DNA of 64,000 bases from NCBI RefSeq assembly GCF_014066305.1, contig NW_023501085.1:269501-333500 (forward strand), given 5' to 3'. The notes below the pieces were generated by a model. The model was not told where the DNA came from and did not search any database. It saw nothing but the letters and a program-made list of their open reading frames with translations. Below are positions 23,089-33,802 of the stretch, piece after piece; within the stretch, counting starts at the first letter, position 1; every line of letters starts with the position of its first letter. The position numbers and the translations under genes are program-made. The DNA comes from Letharia columbiana. Taxonomy: Eukaryota; Ascomycota; Lecanoromycetes; Lecanorales; Parmeliaceae.

Positions 23089-23384
23089 ACTTGCTTATAG
23101 TACTTACTTTCTTATAGTACTTATTTACTTATAATACTTACTTACTTATAGTACTTACTTACTTATAATACTTACTTACTTATAATACTTACTTATAATA
23201 CTTATAATACTTACTTACTTATAGTACTTATTTATAATACTTATAGTACTTACTTACTTATAGTACTTACTTATAATACTTATAATACTTACTTACTTAT
23301 AATACTTACTTATAATACTTATAATACTTATAGCGCTTACTTATAGTACTTATAGTACTTATAGTACTTACTTATAGTACTTAC
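23089..23384. repeat. AT-rich minisatellite, (TATAGTACTTAC)n and variants
   Basis: Tandem array of 8-, 12- and 16-bp variants built from TATAGTACT or TATAATACT plus one or two TACT(T) steps, e.g. TTATAGTACTTACTTAC. Unit length changes by 4-bp steps, indicating slippage. Confidence 0.85.
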
Positions 23385-23716
23385 GTTATTATAGTAATAC
23401 TCTAATATCTATAACTCGATGTTAAGCTATTACTCTTAAAGGCCTATAGTTTAAATTCAGCTATAGTCAAAATACCCCTATAAAAAAATATATAAGCTTT
23501 ATTCTAAAGAACTATATTAATTATATAGTATATTTTTGATTTTAAAGCTATTTTTTTTACTTTTTTTTTTATATATAAATTTTAAAGAAAATTTATTTTT
23601 ATTTTTTTTTAAAAAATTTTTTTTTTATAAAATTTTTTTTTTTTTAAATATTTTATATTAATTTTTTTTTTTAAAAAAATTTTTTTTTTTATAAAAAAAA
23701 AAAAAAAATAATCCTC

Positions 23717-24185
23717 TTTTTTATTTTTTTTTTTAAAAATATATTTTTTTTTTTATATTTATATATATTTTTTTTTTTTTATTATTTTTTTTTTTATTAA
23801 TAAATATAATTTTTTTTTTTTAAATAAATAAAAAAAATAATTAATATATTTTTTTAATAATAAAAAATTTTTAAATTTTTTTTTTTTTTTTTATTTTTTA
23901 ATTTTTTTTTTTTTTTTTTTTTTTAATTTTAAAAAAAAAAAAAAAATATTTTTTTATATTTAAATATTTTTAAATTTAAAAATTTTTTAATTTTTTTATA
24001 ATTTTTTTTTTTTATTAAAAAATAAAATTTAAATAAAAAAAAAAAATTTTAAAAATTTTTTTTAAAATTTTTTTTTTAAATTTTAAATTTATTTTTTAAT
24101 TTTAAATATAAAATAAAATAAAAAAAAAAAAAAAAAAAAAAAAAATTTAAAAAAAAAAAATAAATTAAAAAAAAAAAAAAAAAAA

Positions 24186-24247
<62 letters not shown>

Positions 24248-24254
24248 TTTTTTT
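23717..24254. repeat. 538-bp tract without G or C
   Basis: Every base from 23717 to 24254 is A or T, dominated by poly-T then poly-A runs, the last with a long pure A run. It ends abruptly in balanced DNA at 24255. It may be an extreme RIP or slippage product or an assembly problem. Confidence 0.9.
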
Positions 24255-24616
24255 GCTTGCTGACTCATTTGTACGGATGCTGAGTTGCTTGTAAGGGTCT
24301 TCGTAACTGGAGGCTTGAAGCGAGGAATACTTTAAAAAAGATTGGGGCTTGTTTAGTCGAGACGCATTAACGAGAATGAACTCGGTTGGTCTATTACATG
24401 GGGTAGCGTAGGTGAAAAACTTGTATTAGAGGTCTCTGACCGTTGTAACTATCGAAGTATGATGCGTCCCAGCTCCTAAAAGAGTCGTCCAGCGTGCGAT
24501 AAATTGAGAAATCACGGGGAAATTAGACGAATTGCAGAGCAACTCCAATCGACAGATCAGGGTTTCCATGGTCTAGCAGCTCAACGCTGTCTCGGTTGAG
24601 CCGGGGCTCTGGAAAT
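24255..24616. other. 3' flank of the C2H2 gene
   Basis: Balanced DNA between the AT block and the stop codon of the zinc-finger gene; probably its 3' UTR and spacer. No gene is seen. Confidence 0.5.
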
Positions 24617-27243
24617 CTACCCAGCAGAATACCCACCCCTCCTCCTGATCCTAGCGCCCTGTCGTCTCAACCTTGTACCCGTATCCCCTTGGTGTAACGT
24701 CCTTATGTGCTTGCCCAGGTTATCCGAACGGCTTAGGTTAGCACCGCATCCAGGCATTGTACATAGAAGCCCCACCGCGTTGCCGTGATCGCGCGACGTA
24801 CGCATGTGACGACGTAGATTGGAGGTACGGTCGCGCGCAGAGCCAGTAAAGAGCGCGGGGCAGAGGGGGCAGTGTGTGACTTCGGTGCGTGGCAAGGAAG
24901 GAGACTGAGCCGAGAAGGACGACTCGGGCGATGTGGTTGAGCTAGGTTGACTTGCGGGTGAGTATCCAGTGGTGAAGGTTGGAGATGCAACGGTGGATGG
25001 TGATGAGCCGATGAGCGTCTGATTTTCGATGGAAGATGGCGTTGGGACGCTCTCAGCCCACGTCTGCTTGATGCCAGGCATAGCGTTGACATTGGTGTCG
25101 CGTCGATGGCGAGGTACGATATGTTCAAGCCGCTGACGATTGTCCATCTCCACGACTGAAGCCAAGACCGTGTCTAAATCCGTAGCATAACATCGATCGC
25201 GCCAATTTGGGCCTGCTTCATGCATGATGTGGTCACAGATAGAAGCGATAGTGTCAAGGTATCTCTTATAGATCTGTGTGGATAGGCAAGACGGCTATAT
25301 TTCATCATCGATTAGCAAAAGTCTCCACGAGGTGATTGTATGAGTGTTGCCGACCTTGCCATTTGAAATCAGCGAGACCTCAACCTCGCGAACACTGCGT
25401 AGCGATCCATTACTGAGCTCCATGGCGGTATAACTGATAGTATCGTGAAGCGCTTCGATACCGTCGCAATGTTGAAGTGGAAGGATTATTGTCTTCAATA
25501 TCTCTTCAATATTAGTGAGATGATTCTGAGCGTACCAAGGCAGATGGGTGGGGTATTTTCTGCTCCTTTCCAAGATACCGGCATACTCAACTCCTACAAA
25601 GTTAAGTCAGATCAGGATGTGATGAACAAGTGTTGATAAGTTGGCTTACCATCAAGGAACCTTGAGCACTCTTGAAGGACTACCCCATCTTTGAGAGAAT
25701 TCAAGGTTGACATCGAAGCTGGCTTCGTCGGCCGTCGTGGTGGTTGCATATCATTGGTGCCTAATCGCTCGAGGCCAACAACAGGCCTTCGCAATGGCAC
25801 AAGCGTTCCACTCGTCTCATCGAGAAAATAGTTGCCACAGGATGATATTGCTGATGAACCCTGAGGCCACCATAGTAAGTTCACGAGCTGAATGAAGAGT
25901 CGCGCGTCGCTCTCATTCAGCATCAGGCTTTGCCAGCTGAGGACATCCTGAAAGAACTCGTTCCAGCAATGCGAGCCATCCTCTCCGTGCGCGAGGTACG
26001 CGGCCCCGCAAGCGACGTGCGCCAGGGCAAAAACAGCGTCGAAGGTCCGTGGGAGGACACCCTGGAAGACGAGCTGTAAGGTTTGAGCTCCTGTGTCGAA
26101 TAGGGATCGTGGGGACAACTTTGAAGCGCGCAGTACAATATCTGGGGTTGATTGGCATCTCCGCATCCACTCCTCGTTCAAGACACGCACCATCTCACGA
26201 AGTTCCTCGACCTGCAAGTGCGTTGACAACGTTACACCGTCACAGAGGGTGCCATAATTTTCAGACGACGGCAGAGACTTGTTATGGGCCGGTGTGACAT
26301 TACCCTGGAACGAGTCGTGTTCAACGGATTCAAACGACGGTACTGTGTTGGAGTCACTGTACGTTGGATTGACCGAACCGAACTCGGCAGGTAGCGATGT
26401 ATCAAGTCCGGCACTCTGGTAATTGAATGAACCCGGGATAATTGAGACAGGGGACACAAGCATCTCCTCCCATGGCTCAACATCATGTCGGGCGGCGTCG
26501 AATTGAGCACCAATACCTGTCAAAGGGTTGGCAGGGTTTGCGGCTGCACCTTTAAAACGCGGTTCCCCGACTAGAAGGTGAACATCCAACTCGCAAGGTT
26601 GGACGGCTGTACCTGCCTCCTGCGTATATCGTGGTAGGTAATCCATGTCCTGGGAAGTATGAAGCGTGGTGCCATCCATCTCGTATACAAGTTCGGTTTT
26701 CTTTTCGGAATACGATGCACGACCATGGGCATGGCTGCTGCTGTCTGCAAGCTCAGCGCGCGTTGAAGTCACGTAAGACGTATCTTCCATCTCGAATCGC
26801 CGTCGTTTAGCCAGCCACGAATCGAAAGAGTTCGTTTCGTATGCCGAGGACGATTTAGAAATCTTGTGCCGGGAGTAGCTTTTGAGGCCTAGGTGCTTGA
26901 AGAACGTCACGGCACGCTTCAGCTTGGAGTCTTTCCTTTGGACCTTGGGTTGCATAGGATCTGCGCAAGATTCCTCGGGTGCCACAAAGCTTTCGGGGCG
27001 GCAACAGTATGGGCACCAATACCATGCGTTCGAAAGCCAAGGACACTCTGAAACGTGTTGTAAGGTAGAAGCCAAATTTTCGAAACTTTCACGACACCAG
27101 AGTAATGGGCACCTCAGGTGCTCCTTTGCCGTGACGTCTGACGGGTGACCACAATCACCGCCACGTATATATGCCACCCAATGCTGAAAAGCCATTTGAC
27201 GTTCGCCTTGCGAGAGAGCATGGCTGGGTACTCTTGGGTCCAT
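24617..27243 (-). CDS. C2H2 zinc-finger domain protein, three exons
   Basis: Exons 27243-25650, 25593-25355 and 25273-24617 join in frame (1594 + 239 + 657 bp) to 829 residues. Intron 1 is GTAAGC...TTTGTAG (56 bp); intron 2 uses a weaker donor GTCGGC and acceptor CACAG (81 bp) and is supported by the same exon edges in the paralogue at 32-33 kb. The N-terminus has a Cys-rich pair (CPLLWCRESF...QHVSEC, then WCPYC, residues about 44-85), then a basic patch with KRRRFE, a long low-complexity middle, and a helical domain from about residue 370 (VEELREMVRVLNEEWMRR ... HVACGAAYLAHGEDGSHCWNEFF). Two C2H2 fingers close the protein: C746/C749/H767/H774 and C782/C787/H800/H805. I infer a nuclear DNA-binding protein of a fungal-specific family; target genes are unknown. 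Confidence 0.85.
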
Positions 27244-29542
27244 TTGGCGAAGGTAATGCTGCAGTCTATTGTTGCAGTGTTAGCGGACGTTGTTCGTCTT
27301 CACAGATACTTTACTCACGCGCAAGGTACTCTCTGAGTATAATTAAGGGCCGTGTGTGCAGACATGATGCACTGCGGTGATAGAACGGATGGAGTGGGAG
27401 CCAGCTGATTGTAAAAATGGACTACTCTGTAGCCGTGCAGTAAAGGAGTATGTCATTTAGATAGCGACGAGCCTGCGTGCTGGAGACAGAGTGGCAGAAG
27501 GACGGCCATCAAGAGAGCGATCCCATTGTTGAGCCTCAGTCTGCAAGCGGCATGCGCTGCTGGAGGACTTTGTGAGATTCAGTAGATTGGGGAGCTCGAA
27601 TGATTGTCGTCCTGCCGAGATTCAGGTTCCTCGTATTGACATGCAGGAAGAGAGATCCGGGAGGACTCTGTTAACCTAGCTAATTCAAGTCATCGCTTCG
27701 ATTGGCAAATGAGAGGGCGCCATCCGGAAAAGAAACTGGAGGGTCTGACTCCAGAAGGTCTAGCCGGAGGACTCGTGCCAAATGGCCCTGCATGGCCGGG
27801 TCCCATTCTGTAGATACCGGCGGATAAAAGCAAGCTTACTCCAGGACAGGAAGAAAGGTAAGCGACTAGTGATTCACCAGAAAGTCCTTCTTCATCCTCA
27901 CTACCAGCACTGGGTTGTGTTTCCATCCAGGATTGATGTATTTGGGTACCTTCATGCACTTTGAGCGGCAAGAAGCAACGACCATTCAATAGGAGCGCCA
28001 ATCGTTCAGGCATCAGATGAGGCTACCGAGCTAACGGCAGGCGTTTCGGTGTGTTGTCACCGGTGGCGGCCGAGTCCTGTGTCGGGACAAGGAAACACGA
28101 ACGTCCTTGGCATCCTACCCTCTTTCTCATCCGACAACATTGCGTGTATGATTAGAGATTGAATCAATTGTGCGTATGGTTCGAGTCACGGGGTAGTATT
28201 GTACTAGATTGAGGACGCGTTTAAAGTGATTGACGAGGTCCAAAGGAGCAATCCTAAGCAATAAAATTGTTAGAATGCGACTCTGAGTGCCTATGCAGGC
28301 CTGGCCTTACGAATAGGCTTGCTGCAGCGTTCCAATAATATCTTCGTCATCCACCGAGAAGCCTGCCAAGAGATTTCTTTCGCGCAGGGTGCGTCACACG
28401 GCAGGGTTTTGAGCCGGCAAAGCTTCCCTAAAGATCTGATGGTGTTGAAAACATAGTGGGGGCCTGCCTCGGGACGAGAGGCACGGACTGAGCGAGAAAT
28501 AGTTTGCTGAAGACATCCTGAGAAAATCTTCTTTCAGATGGTGAATGAGAACAGAGGTCCATTTAAAAAGGGGTCGAGGGAGCCGACTATACATATAGCA
28601 CAAAGCAATTAACATAGCCACCTTCTGAATGATGCACTCATCTTAATAGCCCATATACACAGCCCTCAACCGCAAGGCTGTGCAATCTCCAGAGGTCGGA
28701 AAGATAGGCGTGGGGTCCCCAGCCTGCACGTCGAGCCAATGAAAGCGGGTTGCGCAAGCACCACATAAACCGGGCGTCAAAGATCGACAGGGAAGTGCAG
28801 GGCCGAGACGTTCGAAAGATTAGCTTATGCATGAGATCTGCCGTATCTCTGCATAAGCGAATCCCACCTCGTGATGCAGTAATTTCGGCGCCATGAACAT
28901 ATCACCTAGCTACAGATTGAACGCATGACGACCGATATCGTACAGACCAGAACGTGCCCAAGCAAAATTACAACGAGTCCAAATTAATGTTCCGGACATA
29001 TTCTTCGCATTGAAAAAACAACGATGGTGGAGACGATAGCGAAAACTGTACATAATGCAGGTAATACTCGCTCTTTCCCATTTCATCTTACCCTGCATGC
29101 TCACTGCATATTGGCTTTTCCGAATCGAGCAGGTGCGCTGCGAGGCCAAGAGCGCAATTCTCCGTAGATGCTAGACTAAGGAGTCTTTGCAGAGGAGAGA
29201 ACTCTCCAGTAATGCTAACAAACGAGCAGGTCCTGTAGTGTTTCTGATAGCCCATGATCGAATATAAGCAACAGCCGTCGTCGGATATGCACAATGTTGT
29301 ATGAAACATCGAGTTTCCGCGCCAGTGTCAGACTTAGCGTGTTCATAAATGTGGAGTGCTTGGCATTGCGACTTGCTGCCTCCGCCCCTCCTTCCACACA
29401 GCTGATAGCCACGATAACATTTCTCCAGTCGATCTGCTCCAAGAGAGAAACTCACAAGTCTAGCACCGGTTTCAGCCATGGACTTTCGCTTGCCGTTGCA
29501 AAGATTCTCACAAGTTCACATTATCCATTTATTGAGTTCGAG
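27244..29542. other. Intergenic, promoter side of the C2H2 gene, otherwise empty
   Basis: 27,244 to about 27,500 should hold the promoter of the zinc-finger gene; a possible 5' UTR acceptor (GACTGCAG) lies just before its ATG. The rest has only short chance frames. Confidence 0.4.
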
Positions 29543-29558
29543 ATGCTGTTCCTGATAA
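29543..29558. repeat. 16-bp direct repeat, left copy
   Basis: ATGCTGTTCCTGATAA, exactly repeated at 31718-31733. The two copies bracket an AT-rich insertion, and joining the outer flanks gives continuous balanced DNA. It looks like a target-site duplication. Confidence 0.85.
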
Positions 29559-30510
29559 AAATAAATATAATGGTGTTTTGATTAGTAGTATATATTAATT
29601 TATATATTAATAGTTTTAATAAGGTTTTTATATATAATATGCTATAATTAATAAATTTATATTTTAATTTACTTTATATTTTATTCTATATATTAATTAT
29701 TTAATTATTATTAATAAGGTAATTATAGTCTAATACGTTATTAAATTTAAAAATATATATTTATATATAGTATATAATCATTTTCGATTACGATAACGAT
29801 TATTATATATAAACGAAATCGAATAATAAAACCGTTGATCGTTAACTATTCTCTAAGAATTCGATATTATCATATAACGACGAGTCTTACCCTCTCATTA
29901 AATAATATCTTCTCTCTCGCTAATTAATAACTCTTCTCTAATATTATAAATATTCACTTCCTATAAACGGTTACTTTTAAGATTTATAAAGATTTTCTAT
30001 AAAAGATTGATAAGTTAATCTAATATACTTAAAATATTTTTAATAGAGTTAGTAAGTAATAAGTAATAGTTATATATCTTTTAATTGTATCGACGTATAA
30101 ATAAACTTAATTAATTTTATATCTTTATAAAATCGAAGAGAGCTTAATTTATTCTCGACTTTAGTTTTATAAATATTACTATTTCTCTCTTATATAATAA
30201 TATATAATAAGTATTAAGTATTTAGAGTATATAAATAAAGGATTAAGCTTAACTTAAGAAATAAGAAAAGTTTGAGTATAATATAGAGTATAATAATATC
30301 TATTATAATAGAGTTTAAATTTTAATATAATATATATAGCCGTATTTTATAAGATTACGATTATCTATTATATCTTAATAGAATATAAATATCGAATATA
30401 ATTAGATCAGTAGATAAAAACGGTTATACTCTGACTACGCCTTTTAATAAGAGAGATAATATGTGCTGGGGCGCGGGGCTACCCAGTAGTGGAAAACTTA
30501 CCGAGAATGT

Positions 30511-30557
30511 GAGAAGACTGAGAAGACTGAGAAGACTGAGAAGACTGAGAAGACTGA
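30511..30557. repeat. (GAGAAGACT)5 tandem repeat
   Basis: Five perfect 9-bp units plus GA, at the left end of the balanced inner segment. Confidence 0.95.
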
Positions 30558-30595
30558 TTACTACTGCATAATACCAATTCTATTAAGGGAGACCC

Positions 30596-30655
30596 CTAAA
30601 CCCCCTCCCCTCCGGGGCTCTCCGAGGGCCCTCCGGGGCTCCTGCCGGAGGGGCC
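30596..30655. repeat. GC-rich palindromic cluster
   Basis: A 60-bp G+C-rich cluster in AT-rich surroundings with overlapping palindromes, including perfect GAGGGCCCTC and CCCCTCCGGGG and repeated CCGGGGCTC. Several alternative hairpins are possible. Confidence 0.7.
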
Positions 30656-31717
30656 GTCCTCGCAAGCTCGAAATTATTTACATAAAGCCCATTTTGAGAT
30701 CGGTATGGGGTCGTCCGCTTCGTCAAGATCATAACTATAATCCCTCTGAAGAAATTCCTTACAACGATTATCAATTATAAACCGAAGTTGCTTATGAATA
30801 GCCTTAAGATCTCTATGCCGAATCGCCGTATATAACAAAGTCTCATGGTTGATCCTTAATTTGAGGCTGATCGGCCGCTATACACTGATCTTCCACAATA
30901 TGAAATACGTAATCTAAGGCGTCTTGTAATTCGGTACTAATAGGCCCTTATAAGAATCGCTCTTCTTGAAGACGTATTCAATGTACGAGATCATCACACA
31001 AATCCTCGGCAACCTCTCGTTGAAGATGAAAATGACTTGTTTCGGCTTTTCCGTAAGCGCGTTTTAGAGCGTCGAGACCTTGATTTTTCCGTAGATGTGT
31101 ATTGTAGACATCGAATGTAGGGCGTTTGATATCGGGGTCTGAGTACCGGGCTTGAAGATATCCATTTGCGTCTCGATAATACGTAGAGAATTAATGCCTT
31201 CGAGAGTAGTTTGGGGAAGATTTTAAGGTGTCGCAGGCTGAGGTTGAGATTGTAATGCGATATCGCATGAAGGTAATCGACGTTGCTATCGACTTTGGGC
31301 TTTTCTCTAAGATCGTAGCTGAATTTGAGAGTGTAACTGTGAGAGAGCGCGCTCGGTATTTTTTTTTGATGATTCTTTTGATGTCGATTTGCAGTACGTC
31401 GAGCTGCAGAGGATGCGAGGCCAAAATCTAAAATTGATTGAGACATGTTACTTGTAGGATGACGAGAGAAATAGAGAAAATTAGAGAGAAAATTGATGTT
31501 CTTAGTCAAGACTCACTAAATCCTTAGTTACTTCTCAATAAGGTAAGAGTTTCCCAGAATAGTCTCACAGCGAGGCTTGGCACGAAGTGATTTTATTCTT
31601 AGTTAGAAGAAAGAAGCTTTTCATAATAAATAATATAAATATATATATATATATTTAAAATATATATATATATATAATATTAAATAGATATATACTTTAA
31701 AATAGTTATTATATATT

Positions 31718-31733
31718 ATGCTGTTCCTGATAA
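31718..31733. repeat. 16-bp direct repeat, right copy
   Basis: Exact copy of 29543-29558; the flank beyond it (CTACGACATGATATCG) is balanced DNA. Confidence 0.85.
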
Positions 31734-32315
31734 CTACGACATGATATCGTAACAGAATCAGACATAGCTAGCTTTACAGTCGATTCTTGATTACCCAGCA
31801 ACGTTGGAATCGTGAAATCTATCTAAGTAACGACAACGTTCAGGTAATACAAGTGGGATGTGGAGCAAGTCCGCGACGCCCATCATTTGCTACATTTATG
31901 AACACGCTAAATCACCATCTTGGCAAAGATCTTGGCAATTCAGAGCCGCAAATTCAAAGCCAAGGCATTATTGCGACGCCCTATACTCCTACGCTCCTTA
32001 CGATCTGATGCATATACGTTTTTAGATCTCGTGTATAATAGATGCATGAGCTTCACGTGTTGAACGTTGATCTGGTGGACAATGCGTATAAAATTCGATA
32101 CCAGCCGTTGAACCCCCAAAAGCCCACGCTTAGTAGCCAGTCCAACCGTCCAGCGCAGCGTTGTCGAATGAAACCCTGCAACTATTTAGGGCTGAGAGCC
32201 CCACAAGCTCAATCCAATTCTTGGTCCCCTGACGACGGTCATTGTTGCCACGACGACAATATGAAAATCGTAGCTGGTGGTAGGGTCCATGGAAGAGAGC
32301 GAGTGGCCATAGCTG
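31734..32315. other. Intergenic 3' flank of the second C2H2 gene
   Basis: Balanced DNA with no supported gene; short plus-strand frames are chance. Confidence 0.4.
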
Positions 32316-33802
32316 TCAGCCTGTCACGGGTCTTTCTTTTGGAAAAATACTTGTCCTTTGACCCTTCGACGCCGGATCCAAGCCATGTATGTTTCGTAGA
32401 TGTTGTTGCAGATTGTCCGAGCGGCTGAAAGGATTGTGGCAAACTTCACACTTGAACCGAGCATCTTGGTTGTGGTGCAGGGCTGTCCTTTTGTGTCGCT
32501 CGAAGTTTGTCCTCTGGGAGGTTCCTGTGAAGGAAGCCTTGCAGGATGGGTCTGGGCAATAAGAGGCGTCCTCACTTCGAGCCAGGGAAGTCTGGCGCGA
32601 AGAAGAAGAGGACGATGAGGATGCATCGAGCTCGGCTGGAGATATGGCGGTGCTGGCGGTCGGCGTATGAGCATTGCAGGTCACGTTGAGGTTGCCGAGT
32701 GGTTTAGCAAGAGGGATCTGAAGTGCATGACCTCGGCAATGGCTGAACTCCGAGGCCGTTGCAAGCACCGTCCCCAAAATGATCTCGTAGAAGTGATTGC
32801 GCCAATGTAGCCCCCATTCTTGCATAACCGTGTCACAGAGATTTTTGACAACGTTCAAGTATTTTTGTAGTAGCTGAGGAGATTTGGAATACGACTGACA
32901 TCACTTAAAAAGAAGCTCGATGTCAGAAGGATGGGGTTTTAGCTCACTTTGCCTACCCATACGAGCATGACCTCGACGTCTCGAGCACTGTGCAGCAATC
33001 CACGTCGGAGCATATTTTGGGTTTCTGTGACGACTCCATGGAATACTTCTAGCCCCTCCCATTCTTGGAGGCGCCCGATGATGTTGCTATCCAGCATTTT
33101 AATGCCAGGCACGTGTTGCTCGATGTACAAGGAAGAATGCATATGGCGATTAGCGAGGTTTTCAACAATGATGGCGTGCCCAAAATCTAACAGAGGTTAA
33201 CAGATCAGTAAATTCCATTACTGCAAGATTGAGAGACTGACTATCAAGAAATTCCGTGCATCCCTTGATTATCATGTTTGATTGAAGTGTTCCGGGCAAC
33301 CTAATCTGTTTAATGTCGGTCGTGGAATGTATTCGACTTTTATCACCCTCTTCTTGAATATTCACGTCTACACCCGTAGATGACAGATGGCGAACTAGAC
33401 GAACAAGCGTCGCCTGCTCAGCAGGCAGGAGGACGTCGTCGATGAAAAGACCTTGGAACGATGACGATGTTGTAGATCCATGCGGGTCACACAGCCGACT
33501 CATGACTTTAACGAAAGCCCCTTTTTCGATCACGTCAGAGAGAAGGTGCTGCCATTGAAACGCTTCATATAGAAAGGTATCCCACGAATATGCGTGATCA
33601 TCTTTATGGGCGATGTACGAAGAAGCCACCGCCACATGCATCTTGCTCTGGAGACAGCTGTGGGATATTGGTGCTCAAGGCGAGTCTTTGGATCCATTCC
33701 TTATTCATAGCACGTATCACATCGCAAAGAGCCGAAATTTGTACATGGCTTTTGGGTCGTCCTTCATTGCGTGGAGACTCGGCAGGGTTGTAGAATGGCG
33801 AC
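32316..33802 (-). pseudogene. 5'-truncated C2H2 zinc-finger paralogue
   Basis: Paralogue of the gene at 24.6-27.2 kb with the same exon pattern. From the ATG at 33641 the exons 33641-33242, 33186-32948 and 32873-32316 join in frame to 398 residues. The middle exon is 239 bp in both genes, and donors GTCAGT and GTGAGC and acceptors GTTAG and CTCAG sit at matching places. Two C2H2 fingers are intact (CPDPSCKASF...H...HH and CEVCHNPFSRSDNLQQHLRNIH). Homology continues upstream of 33641 in another frame to about 33802 (HVQISALCDVIRAMNKEWIQR against HLQVEELREMVRVLNEEWMRR), but about 35 residues are missing between the two parts and the frame is shifted. The whole N-terminal half of the family is absent: the DNA upstream belongs to a membrane-protein gene. 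It is a truncated gene that could still yield a short zinc-finger protein. Confidence 0.75.

Larger units (their letters stand above)
12945..24254. repeat. RIP-type AT-rich block with two later LTR insertions
   Basis: Outside the two LTR elements (13034-14075 and 20775-22496) this block is overwhelmingly A+T, rich in TpA, and has stop codons closely spaced in all six frames. That is the expected end state of repeat-induced point mutation of old transposons. No parent element can be read with confidence. Parts of 14,081-20,769 alternate weak protein-like texture with saturating TAA/TAG, consistent with mutated retrotransposon coding sequence. A short, more balanced island lies at about 19,745-20,010. 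Confidence 0.85.
30491..31554. other. Balanced inner segment with inverted ends
   Basis: GGAAAACTTACC (30491-30502) is inversely similar to GGTAAGAGTTTCC (31542-31554), with further weak pairing inward (GAGAAG). This may be the terminal inverted repeat of a small DNA transposon nested in the larger insertion. Between them on the minus strand is coding-like texture: a frame from 31424 through a single TAA (31191-31193) to about 30985 includes DANGYLQARYSDPDIKRPTF and DALKRAYGKAETSHFHLQRE. A competing frame (30994-31509) is also open. No family is recognised. Confidence 0.4.
29559..31717. mobile_element. AT-rich inserted element flanked by a 16-bp repeat
   Basis: About 2.16 kb inserted between two copies of a 16-bp sequence. 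The outer parts (29,559 to about 30,440 and 31,620-31,717) are RIP-type AT DNA; the middle (30,450-31,620) is more balanced. A duplication this long and non-palindromic fits target-primed retrotransposition of a LINE-type element better than a DNA transposon or LTR element, but no reverse transcriptase can be read and no poly-A end is clear. The middle may be a second, later insertion. Confidence 0.6.

Noticed and set aside
23089..23384. CRISPR-like array
   Set aside because: A contiguous low-complexity minisatellite with no spacers, in fungal nuclear DNA.
28160..28200. Possible tRNA T-arm (GGTTCGAGTCAC)
   Set aside because: No acceptor stem, anticodon arm or internal A box could be matched around it.
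32042..32428. 128-codon plus-strand frame
   Set aside because: Overlaps the zinc-finger exon in antisense and has no protein texture of its own.
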